Assembly (NCBI RefSeq): GCF_021484805.1
Contig: NZ_CP090557.1
Location: forward strand, 2,616,001 to 2,680,000
Reading direction: 5' to 3'
From: Tellurirhabdus bombi
Lineage (GTDB): Bacteria > Bacteroidota > Bacteroidia > Cytophagales > Spirosomataceae
Length of the DNA stretch: 64,000 nucleotides
The notes beneath the pieces are model-generated. The model did no database searches, was not told the DNA's origin, and saw only the letters and a list, made by a program, of their open reading frames with translations. Positions within the stretch are counted from its first letter, which is position 1, and each line of letters opens with the position of its first letter. A program made the translations under genes and the position numbers. Below, piece by piece: positions 51,801 to 60,295 of the stretch.

Positions 51801-51827
51801 AAAAGAGCCAGCTTAGCTGGCTCTTTT
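51801..51827. terminator. Bidirectional terminator between cytochrome and recR
   Basis: Perfect 12-bp arms (AAAAGAGCCAGC at 51801-51812 and its complement at 51816-51827) around a TTA loop, with A-run before and T-run after. It lies between convergent genes and can serve both. Confidence 0.88.
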
Positions 51828-51834
51828 AAGAGGG

Positions 51835-52446
51835 TTACTCGTATGCGATTCGACTTAAAATACTGCGTCCGAGGGTAACTTCGTCGGCATATTCCAGATC
51901 GCCACCGATGGGAACACCCCGCGCGATGGTCGAAATTTTAACCTTGAAGGGCCGTAATTTCTTTTGCAGGTAGAAAGCCGTCGTGTCGCCCTCCATGGTT
52001 GGACTGAGCGCCAGAATCACTTCCCGGACCTGTTCGCTTTCGTCGCTTCGGAGCCGCTCAACCAGAGAATCGATGTGCAGATCGCTCGGACCAATGCCTT
52101 CAACGGGCGAAATAATCCCCCCTAAAACGTGGTACAATCCTTTGAACTGAGCCGTATTTTCGATGGCCAGCACATCGCGAATATCTTCCACAACGCAAAT
52201 GAGCGAGGCATCGCGTTTGCGGTTAGCGCAGATGCTGCACAGTTCCTCATCCGACAGGTTATGGCACTTGCGACAGTAGGTCACGTTGGTGCGCATGGCC
52301 TGCAAGGTCTCGGCCAGCCGCTGCGTTTGTTCTTCGTCGCGTTTGAGCAGGTGCAACACAAGGCGCAAGGCGGTTTTCTTACCAATACCCGGCAGCTTGG
52401 CGACCTCTTCAACCGCACTTTCTATTAATTTGGAAGGAAAATCCAA
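51835..52446 (-). CDS. recR: Recombination mediator protein RecR
   Basis: RecR of 203 residues, which with RecO/RecF loads RecA at single-stranded gaps. Order: helix-hairpin-helix ([20 protein letters not shown]), the zinc finger [16 protein letters not shown], the Toprim domain ([31 protein letters not shown]) and the C-terminal Walker-B-like segment ([20 protein letters not shown]). The family normally begins M(N/D)FPSKLIE; here the matching codon is TTG at 52446 (reads LDFPSKLIE), and no in-frame ATG lies just upstream, so I take TTG as the start. The protein is otherwise of normal length. Confidence 0.93.
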   Translation of the reverse strand: MDFPSKLIESAVEEVAKLPGIGKKTALRLVLHLLKRDEEQTQRLAETLQAMRTNVTYCRKCHNLSDEELCSICANRKRDASLICVVEDIRDVLAIENTAQFKGLYHVLGGIISPVEGIGPSDLHIDSLVERLRSDESEQVREVILALSPTMEGDTTAFYLQKKLRPFKVKISTIARGVPIGGDLEYADEVTLGRSILSRIAYE

Positions 52447-52543
52447 GAGAATTAAGCGATTAGTGGTTAAGAATCAGGACTATCTGTAACCGAATAAAGA
52501 GCGTGAGTGTTGTTACTCACAAGCCTTACCTGATGACTTCTAA

Positions 52544-52822
52544 TTAATTCAAGACTTCTGCCGAAATACCACGGCGGCAGATTTCGTTCCGTTTAGGGAC
52601 CAGTTCTTCCCAAGAGCCATTTTTAACCGTGCATTTACCTTTATAATGAATCAGGAGCGTACATTGTTCGGCCTGTTCGGGTGTATGCTCGCACACGTCC
52701 ATGAGCGTATCAATGACATGCTCGAACGTATTGACATCATCATTAAAGACAACAAGATTAAACACATCTGTCTCAACGACTTCATCCAGCACGTCTACCT
52801 CGTTTTCTTTGAAGGGTTGCAT
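52544..52822 (-). CDS. clpS: ATP-dependent Clp protease adaptor ClpS
   Basis: Small adaptor of 92 residues that delivers N-degron substrates to ClpAP. The core VFNLVVFNDDVNTFEHVIDT contains the FNDD-N motif that contacts the N-terminal residue and the Clp chaperone, followed by VCEHTPEQAEQCTLLIHYKG (with the conserved His-x-Lys/Gly region) and RGISAEVLN at the end. The N-terminal extension is short, as usual. A full TAAATTTG promoter element lies 25 nt upstream of the ATG. A weak stem (GTGAGT/ACTCAC, 52503-52520) after the stop may mark the transcript end. Confidence 0.92.
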   Translation of the reverse strand: MQPFKENEVDVLDEVVETDVFNLVVFNDDVNTFEHVIDTLMDVCEHTPEQAEQCTLLIHYKGKCTVKNGSWEELVPKRNEICRRGISAEVLN

Positions 52823-52847
52823 TGCAGCTAAAATTAAGTTTATTTAG

Positions 52848-52877
52848 CAAATTTACGAAAAATAGGCCTCTTCTGAA
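52848..52877 (-). promoter_or_regulatory. Promoter for clpS
   Basis: On the minus strand: TTC (52877-52875), a 19-nt spacer, then TAAATTTG (52855-52848), a full match to TAnnTTTG. The clpS start codon is 25 nt downstream. As at rarA, the -33 box is TTC rather than TTG. Confidence 0.5.
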
Positions 52878-52935
52878 AGGTTGATCCCTACGTATAAAGA
52901 ACCCGCTTTTCAGCCTAAAAGTTGCTTTTTAATTC

Positions 52936-54402
52936 ATGGATCCGTCGATTGCGCTCACAATTCTGATTGCCTATTTTGCGATGCTCATTGTGGTTTCCTG
53001 GTATACCGCCCGGGGAGCCGATACGAACACGTTTTTTACCGCTAACCGGCAGACGCCCTGGTATTTAGTGGCGTTTGCCATGATCGGTACGTCGCTATCG
53101 GGGGTTACCTTCATCTCGGTACCGGGGGCGGTGGGTGGCAAAGCCTTTTCTTACTTTCAGGTTATTCTGGGCAATATCGTGGGTTATTATGTCATTGCAA
53201 CGGTTTTGATGCCGCTGTATTACCGCATGAACCTGATTTCTATTTACGGCTATCTGGAAAAACGCTTTGGGTTCTGGTCGTACAAAACCGGAGCCGCTTT
53301 CTTTTTACTAGCCCGAACGGTTGGCTCAGCCATTCGCCTCTACATTGCCGCTGGGGTGTTGCAGATTGCCATTTTCAACAGTTTTGGTATTCCGTTTGAA
53401 GTGTCAGTTGCCATCACCATTCTGCTGATCTGGCTATACACGTTCAAAGGCGGGGTGAAAACCATCATCGTAACCGACACCCTCCAGACCACTTTCCTGG
53501 TAACGGCGGTGATTCTGACCATCATTCTGATTTCTAGGGAGTTGGGTCTCGGCTTCGGCGAGATGGTATCAACAATTTCACAAAGTGACTACTCCCAGAT
53601 TTTTTTCTGGGATGCCAACGACCCAAAAAACTTCTTCAAGCAGTTTATTTCCGGGATCTTCATCGCCATTGTCATGACGGGTCTGGACCAGGACCTGATG
53701 CAGAAAAACCTGACCTGCAAGAACATTGGTGAGGCTCAGAAGAACATGTACTGGTTTACGGGTACTTTTGCCGTTGTTGTCTTCCTCTTCCTGTCGTTGG
53801 GGGCGCTGCTCTACATTTACGCCAATACTAAAGGCATTGCGATTCCGGCCAAAACCGATGATTTGTATCCCATGCTGGCGCTCGATCATTTCGGTATGGT
53901 TGTTGGCATCACCTTTTTGCTAGGCATCACGGCGGCTACCTACGCCAGCTCTGATTCGGCTCTGACGGCCCTAACTACCTCGTTCTGCGTGGATTTTATG
54001 AACGTAGAAAACCGCCCGGAAGTTGAGCGGGCCCGAATCAAACATTGGGTGCACATCGGCTTTTCGGTGCTGTTTTTTGTGGTCATTATTATTTTCAATC
54101 GGCTCAACAGCCAAGACGTTGTAACGGCGGTTTTCGATCTGGCGGGCTATACCTACGGGCCGTTGCTGGGGCTGTATGCTTTTGGTCTGTTTTCGAAGCG
54201 TCCTGTTCGCGATGGGTGGGTGCCATTCGTATGCCTGGCTTCGCCATTTCTAACCCTGTATATCAATAATCATTCGGCAGAGTGGTTCGGCGGCTACCGA
54301 TTTGGCTTTGAGCGATTGGTGCTAAACGGATTAATTACGTACCTCGGTTTGTGGGCCGTTTCGCGCAAAACAGCTCTTGGAGAGCCAGCGGTTACGGCCT
54401 AA
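52936..54402 (+). CDS. Sodium:solute symporter (SSS family)
   Basis: Membrane transporter of 488 residues with 13 or so hydrophobic segments. Characteristic parts: MLIVVSWYTARGADTNTFFT, GTSLSGVTFISVPGAVGG (TM2-3 region with the sodium-site Ser/Thr), the FKGGVKTIIVTDTLQ loop, GLDQDLMQKNLTCKNIGEAQ and LLGITAATYASSDSALTALT (TM8, sodium binding), then FDLAGYTYGPLLGLYAFGLF. The family carries sugars, organic acids, amino acids or sialic acid with Na+; the sequence alone does not give the substrate and no catabolic genes adjoin. It stands alone between clpS and the operon at 54529. A small palindrome (GGCCTA/TAGGCC, 54396-54412) at the stop lacks a T-run. Confidence 0.88.
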   Translation: MDPSIALTILIAYFAMLIVVSWYTARGADTNTFFTANRQTPWYLVAFAMIGTSLSGVTFISVPGAVGGKAFSYFQVILGNIVGYYVIATVLMPLYYRMNLISIYGYLEKRFGFWSYKTGAAFFLLARTVGSAIRLYIAAGVLQIAIFNSFGIPFEVSVAITILLIWLYTFKGGVKTIIVTDTLQTTFLVTAVILTIILISRELGLGFGEMVSTISQSDYSQIFFWDANDPKNFFKQFISGIFIAIVMTGLDQDLMQKNLTCKNIGEAQKNMYWFTGTFAVVVFLFLSLGALLYIYANTKGIAIPAKTDDLYPMLALDHFGMVVGITFLLGITAATYASSDSALTALTTSFCVDFMNVENRPEVERARIKHWVHIGFSVLFFVVIIIFNRLNSQDVVTAVFDLAGYTYGPLLGLYAFGLFSKRPVRDGWVPFVCLASPFLTLYINNHSAEWFGGYRFGFERLVLNGLITYLGLWAVSRKTALGEPAVTA

Positions 54403-54461
54403 GCTATAGGCCTTAAAAGTTGATTAAAGAGCAAAAAAACTTAAGGGAATTACTCAAGGAA

Positions 54462-54493
54462 TTGCAATTCTCGGAATATTATCTATATTTTTG
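54462..54493 (+). promoter_or_regulatory. Promoter for the four-gene TonB-receptor operon
   Basis: TTG at 54462-54464, a 21-nt spacer, then TATTTTTG at 54486-54493, a full match to TAnnTTTG. The first gene starts 35 nt downstream at 54529. No Fur-box-like palindrome was recognised around it. Confidence 0.5.
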
Positions 54494-54528
54494 TCAGAAT
54501 ATTGAAAATTTTCCGATAGGCGCTATTG

Positions 54529-55071
54529 ATGAAACGTTTCCTTTCTCTTGCTTTGTGCTTGTTGCTGCTATACCACTCGCTGGGCTCGATTTTCGTGCTC
54601 CTCAGCGTGCAGTGGCAGGAAGAGCATGAGCTGTCGGAAAGACTCGTTTTATACCCTTCAACGGACAGCATGGTCGAATTTCATATTCCGCTCTACCAGC
54701 ATCCAAATGAAGCCATTCTCACCCAGAAAAGCCCAGACGGGTTTTCATACCGGGGAAAATACTACGAAGTAGTCAATATGAGCTTATCCGGGGATACGTT
54801 GCACATCACCGGCTACGTCAACAAGGCCAAAGAATTCTGGCAGCAGGATTTATTATCCCTGGTGAATGAGCAATTTGATCAGCCGTCTAATAGTAACCAA
54901 AAAGCCAGTAACCTACTTAAGCTCCTGGTAAAGGAATATTACCAGCCGCAACGAACTCTTACTCAATTGTTTTGGCTTGACTGGTCAGAGAACAGTCTGT
55001 TTGCCAACTATGTCTATCCCCGCACATCCTGCACACTTGCGCATAATTCCCCACCTCCTGAACTAGCCTGA
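54529..55071 (+). CDS. Hypothetical exported or membrane-anchored protein
   Basis: Protein of 180 residues that I do not recognise. The N-terminus (MKRFLSLALCLLLLYHSLGS, then IFVLLSVQW) is a signal peptide or single anchor. The rest is hydrophilic with no Cys pairs except one Cys near the end (PRTSCTLAHNSPPPELA). A stretch DGFSYRGKYYEVVNMSLSGD suggests beta structure, and the C-terminal half is helix-rich. It is the first gene after the promoter at 54462-54493, 117 bp before the next gene of the same strand, and a FecA-like receptor ends the group, so a role linked to metal or cofactor uptake is possible but unproven. The ATG at 54529 is preferred over a TTG just before it. Confidence 0.65.
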   Translation: MKRFLSLALCLLLLYHSLGSIFVLLSVQWQEEHELSERLVLYPSTDSMVEFHIPLYQHPNEAILTQKSPDGFSYRGKYYEVVNMSLSGDTLHITGYVNKAKEFWQQDLLSLVNEQFDQPSNSNQKASNLLKLLVKEYYQPQRTLTQLFWLDWSENSLFANYVYPRTSCTLAHNSPPPELA

Positions 55072-55188
55072 TTTTGTGATTTTTAGTTGCTCGCGCTTTG
55101 TGCTTTGCTGAAAGTACTCTGGGCTTGCTACGCTTCTCTGTAGGTATCAGGAAGCGCCAAAATCCTCTTTTTTATTTACGAATCAGGT

Positions 55189-56109
55189 ATGAAATCATTG
55201 ATATACGGATTGATAGCCGTTCTGGTTATTAGTGTTCGTTCGGTTGTGGCCCAAACCCTGACGGACGGAATTTACATGGGCAAAAACCAGCTTTGCGGAG
55301 GCATTGGCTATTCGTACGACAGCTGGAAATTTTATTGGGAGGGCACGTTTCGCCGCGAAAACTTTAACATTGGAACGGTTAGTACACAGATGGTTGTGCC
55401 AATGGCCACCTACGGGATTAGCCAAAGGCTGAACGTCATGGCGATGCTCCCTTACGTAAGGACCCACGCTACGGCTGGAACGCTGCGGGGTATGCAGGGC
55501 TTTCAGGATGCCACCGTCGGGTTGAAATTTCGGCCTATCTCGCTTCGGCCCGCTTCTGGGCTGGCTTTTGACTGGTCGGTTGTCGGGGCGGCTTCGATAC
55601 CTACTACCAATTATGTAGCCGATTTTCTGCCCCTATCCATTGGGTTTCAGTCGAAAACGGCTCAACTGCGGACCATCCTGCACCTACGCCTGAAACAAGG
55701 CTGGTTCGTGACCGGCCAGGCAGGATACATTGCCCGCAGTAATGTCAAAATCGACCGGGAGGCTTATTATACGGATCGCCAGCATCGGACAAACATGGTC
55801 GACATGCCCAATGTGGCTGACTATACGGCGCGTCTGGGTTACATGAAATCGGAGTTTATTCTGGAAGGGTTCATGGAAAAAATGACAACCCTGGGCGGAA
55901 CCGATATTCGCAAAAATGACATGCCGTTTCTTTCCAACCGCATGAATTTTACTAAAGTAGGAGCGATGGTTACGCTTCGGCCAAGAGCCTGGAAAGGTTT
56001 CGGGCTGACTGCCTCGGCAGGTACAACGCTGGCGGGTCGTAATGTGGGCGAAAGCACCACGTTCGGTGGCTCGATTCTCTATCTGACTCATCATGCCATC
56101 CGGCACTGA
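55189..56109 (+). CDS. Predicted outer-membrane beta-barrel protein, function unknown
   Basis: Protein of 306 residues with a signal peptide (MKSLIYGLIAVLVISVRSVVAQ) and alternating hydrophobic/polar strands throughout: LCGGIGYSYDSWKFYWEG, TYGISQRLNVMAMLPYVRTH, LRGMQGFQDATVGLKFRP, QGWFVTGQAGYIARSNV and VGAMVTLRPRAWKGFGLTAS. This pattern resembles the broad 'transporter/MetA-pathway' barrel group, but I cannot name a family with certainty. It lies 29 bp before the PAP2-type lipoprotein gene, and with the TonB receptor further downstream probably forms an operon. It could be a pore or an envelope partner of the receptor. Confidence 0.7.
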   Translation: MKSLIYGLIAVLVISVRSVVAQTLTDGIYMGKNQLCGGIGYSYDSWKFYWEGTFRRENFNIGTVSTQMVVPMATYGISQRLNVMAMLPYVRTHATAGTLRGMQGFQDATVGLKFRPISLRPASGLAFDWSVVGAASIPTTNYVADFLPLSIGFQSKTAQLRTILHLRLKQGWFVTGQAGYIARSNVKIDREAYYTDRQHRTNMVDMPNVADYTARLGYMKSEFILEGFMEKMTTLGGTDIRKNDMPFLSNRMNFTKVGAMVTLRPRAWKGFGLTASAGTTLAGRNVGESTTFGGSILYLTHHAIRH

Positions 56110-56138
56110 TTGACTTCTACCTACCAACTTTTGATTTT

Positions 56139-57689
56139 ATGAAAACATCATTCCGTACGATAAGCCTTTGGGCAACAGTTGCCATTTTTGTATCATTTCT
56201 TCTTTATGCCTGCAATGAGAAAGTCGTTGAACAGGAAAATTTTGACCCCACTGCCCCAAGTGTTGTTAGCAAAGATGGCGGGAACTGGAAAACGTTTTTA
56301 GTCCCGACGCAGCACGCTGCTGCCGCCATTGCTGCCCCTACTTCCGTAAATTCAGATGCGTACAAGAAAGAAGTTGACGAAGTGGTGCAGCTTCAGAAAA
56401 CATTGACCGAAAGCCAGAAAGAAGCCATCCGGTACTGGAATGGCGGGGCCGTGCTGCGCTGGAATCAGATTATGCGCGAGTTGGTGGCAAAATATAACCT
56501 GCCTCCTTACCAGAAAGAAGATGGAACGTATCCTGCTCCGGATGCAGCCAATCCACTGGCATATCCATTTTTCCCGTTTGCCAATCCGCCGTATGCCGCC
56601 CGGGCGTATGGTTACATCAGCATCGCCCAGTATGATGCGTTAGTGGCTGCCTGGAAGCACAAATTTGCGCACAACCGTCCCGCGTTGACAAAAACTGCGT
56701 CAACCGTAACCGCTTTGGTACCTTTAAATGCTGATCTGCCATCTTATCCGTCGGAAGATGCCGTGCTGGCTTCGGTGACTTTGGAAATGATGAAAGTGAT
56801 GTTTCCGGGTGAAGTAGTTTATTTACAAGCTAAAGCAGACGAGCAGAAAGCTGCCGCTTTGTGGGCCGGTAAAGCCGTTCGGAGCGACATTGAAGCGGGT
56901 GACGCCTTAGGAAAAACCATTGCCGCGCAGTTTGTGGCGCGGGCAAAAACGGACAACGCGGGAAAAGCCGGTGGAAATAAATCGGTTTGGGATGGCTTTG
57001 CGACAAAAATAAAAGCCCAGGGAGAACGCCCGTGGATTAGTCTGGAGACCCCAGCTCGGCCACCAATGCTGCCTGTCTTCGGTGAAGTAAAGTCATTTGT
57101 TTTGTCCGCGGCAGACATTGCGAAGCTTCGCCCCGGCCCACCGCCTTCTACGAATTCTGAGCAAATGAAAAAAGAAGCCGACGAGGTATTGTCTTACGCC
57201 CAAAGCCTGACTCGTGAGCAGACGCGCATTGTGCATTTCTGGGCAGATGGCGCGGGAACTTATACACCTCCGGGCCACTGGAACGCCATTGCAGCAGAAA
57301 TGATTTGGAAAGCCAAAATGAACGATCTGGAAGCCGCCAAGGTATTTGCCATGCTAGGTAGCGCTGAGTTCGATGCGGCAATCTGCTGCTGGGAGGCGAA
57401 ATACTACTACTTCAATCCGCGTCCGTCAACCATCAATCCAAAAATAAAAACGGCAACGGGCGTTCCTAATTTCCCAGCTTATACGTCGGGTCACTCTACG
57501 TTTTCCGGTGCGGCGGCTACCGTATTGGGCGGTTTATTCCCAGCCGAGAAAGATCGTTTGATGAACATGGCGCAGGAAGCGTCTATGTCTCGCCTGTATG
57601 GGGGCATCCACTTCCGGAGCGACTGCGAAGTTGGTTTGAAATGCGGCATTGCCATTGGGCAGGAAACGCTAAAATGGTCTGCACAGTAA
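56139..57689 (+). CDS. PAP2/vanadium-haloperoxidase-type phosphatase lipoprotein with internal duplication
   Basis: Lipoprotein of 516 residues (signal ending FLLYACNEK, lipobox LYAC). The C-terminal half carries the acid-phosphatase/haloperoxidase signature in order: KYYYFNPRPS (about 420-429), YTSGHSTFSGAAATVLGG (about 447) and SRLYGGIHFRSD (about 483). The first half repeats the same layout without the catalytic residues: KHKFAHNRPA (about 172), SYPSEDAVLASVTLEMM (about 200), and LWAGKAVRSDIEAGDALG (about 239), the last clearly parallel to LYGGIHFRSDCEVGLKCG. Haloperoxidases of this fold also consist of duplicated helical bundles. The protein should bind phosphate or vanadate at the outer face of the envelope; the true substrate is unknown. 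The TonB receptor starts 10 bp downstream. Confidence 0.85.
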   Translation: MKTSFRTISLWATVAIFVSFLLYACNEKVVEQENFDPTAPSVVSKDGGNWKTFLVPTQHAAAAIAAPTSVNSDAYKKEVDEVVQLQKTLTESQKEAIRYWNGGAVLRWNQIMRELVAKYNLPPYQKEDGTYPAPDAANPLAYPFFPFANPPYAARAYGYISIAQYDALVAAWKHKFAHNRPALTKTASTVTALVPLNADLPSYPSEDAVLASVTLEMMKVMFPGEVVYLQAKADEQKAAALWAGKAVRSDIEAGDALGKTIAAQFVARAKTDNAGKAGGNKSVWDGFATKIKAQGERPWISLETPARPPMLPVFGEVKSFVLSAADIAKLRPGPPPSTNSEQMKKEADEVLSYAQSLTREQTRIVHFWADGAGTYTPPGHWNAIAAEMIWKAKMNDLEAAKVFAMLGSAEFDAAICCWEAKYYYFNPRPSTINPKIKTATGVPNFPAYTSGHSTFSGAAATVLGGLFPAEKDRLMNMAQEASMSRLYGGIHFRSDCEVGLKCGIAIGQETLKWSAQ

Positions 57690-57699
57690 ACAACCACTG

Positions 57700-60114
57700 A
57701 TGAAGTTTATTTATTCTCTTTTATTCATTTCCTTGTTCTTGCATCCCGGTGGTTCTGTGGGGCAGTCGACTACGGGTAGTATAAAAGGCAATGTCTTTAA
57801 TGCGAAGTGGGTGCCTCTGGAAGGTGTTGCCATACGCTTGCTGGAAACAGGTCAGGGAACGCTAACGGACGCTTCGGGTACGTTTGTTTTTCCTAACCTG
57901 CCACGGGGACGGTATACCATCGAAAGTTCTTTTTTAGGCTACGAAACCCAGCGTGAGCCAGTGCGCGTAGGAGAGAGTAGTTCCAAACTGGTTACGTTCA
58001 AATTGGCTGAACAGGCGCAATTGCTGAGTGAGGTGGACGTGGAAGGCAAGCGGCTGCGCATTGCGGAAGAGCTAACCGAAATCAACGGCACGTACCTAAA
58101 TACGGGTAAGCGGAACGAGGTCGTTCGGTTAGCTAACATTGACGCTAACATTGCGGAGAAAACGCCCCGACAGGTATTTGCGCGCATTCCGGGTGTGTTT
58201 GTCTACGACATGGACGGGGCTGGTAATCAGGTGAATGTGGCCACGCGAGGACTGGATCCGCACCGTTCCTGGGAAATGAATATTCGGCAAAACTCCGTCA
58301 TTACCAATTCGGATATGTACGGCTATCCGGCGAGTCATTATTCGCCGCCGATGGAAAGCATTGACCGGGTGGAATTGGTGCGTGGAACGGGATCGTTGCA
58401 ATACGGAGCGCAGTTTGGCGGTATGATTAATTACGTGACCAAAAGTGCCGACACAACCCGCAAGGTTGGTTTTGAAAGCATCAATTCCGTAGGGTCTTAT
58501 GGGTTGTTGAGTACATATAACGCTCTGGGCGGACGGGTAGGAAAGTTGACCTACTACGCCTACTACTACAAACGCGCCTCCGAAGGCTACCGCGATAATT
58601 CACGCTCCCAGGCGGAGTCTCAATTTGCGCACCTGGAGTATCGCTTTTCTTCCCGCTTGAAAGTGCAGGCAGAGCTGGGACGATCAACGTATGTGTATCA
58701 GATTCCGGGGCCTTTGACCGATTCCATGTTCCACCAGAACCCGCGCCAGTCAACCCGCAGCCGGAATTACTTCAATCCCGATATTTATGTGCCATCCATA
58801 AAATTGGACTGGCAGATTTCGGATCGGACGCACCTGAGCTGGACCACATCGGCGGTGTTGGGTGCTCGCAACAGTGTTCAACTGGACGCTTTCGCGACGG
58901 TGCAGGATATCATCAATCCGCAAACGGGGCAGTACCGGGGCCGTCAGGTAGACATTGACCATTTTAATAGCTACACCACTGAACTTCGGTTGTTGCATCA
59001 CTACCAAATTGGCAGAATCGGCTCTACCTTGGCGGTGGGCGCGCAGGGAATTACGACGGATTTGCACCGCCAGCAGCAAGGAAAAGGCACCACAGGAACC
59101 GATTTTGATTTGAGTATTGACCCGTCGGGTTGGGGCCGTGACCTGCATCTGTATACCAATAACATCGCCTTATTTGCTGAAAATCAATTTCGTTTAACGT
59201 CCCGTTTGTCGGTATCGCCCGGTATTCGGGTTGAGAATGGCCTGACAAAAATGCGGGGTACCATCAGTTATTATCCGGCCAATGACTTGCCCAACAACAT
59301 TGCGCACCGGTTCGCCTTGCTCGGCGTGAGCGCCCAGTATCGGTTAACGCCAGAACTGCGGTTGTTTGGCGGCTGGTCGCAAGCGTATAGACCCGTCATT
59401 TTCAAGGACATCATTCCGGCATCGGTTTACGAACGCGTGGACAACAACCTGAAAGATGCTTTTGGGTACAATGCAGAACTCGGCATTAGCGGTCAGTGGA
59501 AAGGCGTTCACCTCAACGTGAGTGTGTTCGATCTATTGTATCGGAACCGCCTGGGAACCTTGGTGAATACGGATGCTTCCGGCACGTCGACCGTGCTAAG
59601 AACCAACATTGGCGATAGCCGGAACCAGGGCGTTGAAGCGTTGATCGAAGCCAGTATCGTTCAGACAAAAGCCTTGTCGGTCAATGTGTTTACGTCAACG
59701 GCCTACATTGATGCGCGTTACACCAATGCGCAGGTAGCCACTGGAAACGAAAACCGGTCGGTTCGGGGAAACCGGGTTGAATCGGTGCCGGTCTGGACAA
59801 GCCGGAATGGGTTGACCCTGCGCCACCGGACCGCTAGCTTGACCATCCTGTACAGCTACGTAGGCAAAACATTTTCGGACGCGTTGAACACGCCCGTGGC
59901 CACGGCAAACGGGGCAAGAGGACCAGTTCCAGCGTATGGCTTACTGGATTTGGCTGCAACCTGGCGAATTGGCCGGCAATATTCTATTCGTGCGAGCCTC
60001 AACAACCTGGCTAATAAGCAGTATTTCACCAAGCGGCCAACCTTTTATCCGGGTCCGGGCGTTTGGTCTTCCGACGGGCGGAGTGCCGTCGTTACGGTGG
60101 GTATTCGGATATAA
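57700..60114 (+). CDS. TonB-dependent receptor, FecA-like, with CarboxypepD_reg domain
   Basis: Outer-membrane receptor of 804 residues. Signal peptide (ending GSVGQ), CarboxypepD_reg-like domain (about 25-110: GSIKGNVFNAKWVPLEGV; GTLTDASGTFVFPNLPRGRY), plug (about 140-260: IPGVFVYDMDGAGNQVNVAT with RGLDPHRSWEMNIRQ; VELVRGTGSLQYGAQFGGMI) and a barrel ending in SAVVTVGIRI. The segments SQAYRPVIFKDIIP and YFTKRPTFYPGPGVWSSDGR are characteristic of FecA-type receptors for iron(III) dicitrate and similar chelates. Ferric chelate uptake is the best guess, not proven. No STN domain is present. It is the last gene of the probable four-gene operon and is followed by a strong hairpin. Confidence 0.9.
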   Translation: MKFIYSLLFISLFLHPGGSVGQSTTGSIKGNVFNAKWVPLEGVAIRLLETGQGTLTDASGTFVFPNLPRGRYTIESSFLGYETQREPVRVGESSSKLVTFKLAEQAQLLSEVDVEGKRLRIAEELTEINGTYLNTGKRNEVVRLANIDANIAEKTPRQVFARIPGVFVYDMDGAGNQVNVATRGLDPHRSWEMNIRQNSVITNSDMYGYPASHYSPPMESIDRVELVRGTGSLQYGAQFGGMINYVTKSADTTRKVGFESINSVGSYGLLSTYNALGGRVGKLTYYAYYYKRASEGYRDNSRSQAESQFAHLEYRFSSRLKVQAELGRSTYVYQIPGPLTDSMFHQNPRQSTRSRNYFNPDIYVPSIKLDWQISDRTHLSWTTSAVLGARNSVQLDAFATVQDIINPQTGQYRGRQVDIDHFNSYTTELRLLHHYQIGRIGSTLAVGAQGITTDLHRQQQGKGTTGTDFDLSIDPSGWGRDLHLYTNNIALFAENQFRLTSRLSVSPGIRVENGLTKMRGTISYYPANDLPNNIAHRFALLGVSAQYRLTPELRLFGGWSQAYRPVIFKDIIPASVYERVDNNLKDAFGYNAELGISGQWKGVHLNVSVFDLLYRNRLGTLVNTDASGTSTVLRTNIGDSRNQGVEALIEASIVQTKALSVNVFTSTAYIDARYTNAQVATGNENRSVRGNRVESVPVWTSRNGLTLRHRTASLTILYSYVGKTFSDALNTPVATANGARGPVPAYGLLDLAATWRIGRQYSIRASLNNLANKQYFTKRPTFYPGPGVWSSDGRSAVVTVGIRI

Positions 60115-60184
60115 GAGCCGACGTATACTTGCTGCTAAGCAGACGTGATAAAGTTTTTACGATAAATTACACAGAAGTCAAAAC

Positions 60185-60229
60185 AAACAACGGGGCCAGA
60201 AACTTTCTATTTTCTGAGCCCCGTTGTTT
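60185..60229 (+). terminator. Rho-independent terminator after the TonB receptor
   Basis: Arms AAACAACGGGGC-CAGAAA (60185-60202) and TTTCTG-GCCCCGTTGTTT (60211-60229) pair over 18 bp with one bulged A at 60217 and an 8-nt loop. A short T-rich end follows. It lies 70 bp after the receptor stop and 66 bp before the GlgE-like start. Confidence 0.85.
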
Positions 60230-60295
60230 ATGTTAGGGCTTTCTTTTCATTTATCGCATCCATTAACTTGCGTTTCGCTAAGCTGGCATATCACC

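Noticed and set aside
54396-54412. GGCCTA/TAGGCC palindrome at the end of the sodium symporter gene
   Set aside because: Short stem, partly inside the coding end, and no T-run; termination there is not convincing.
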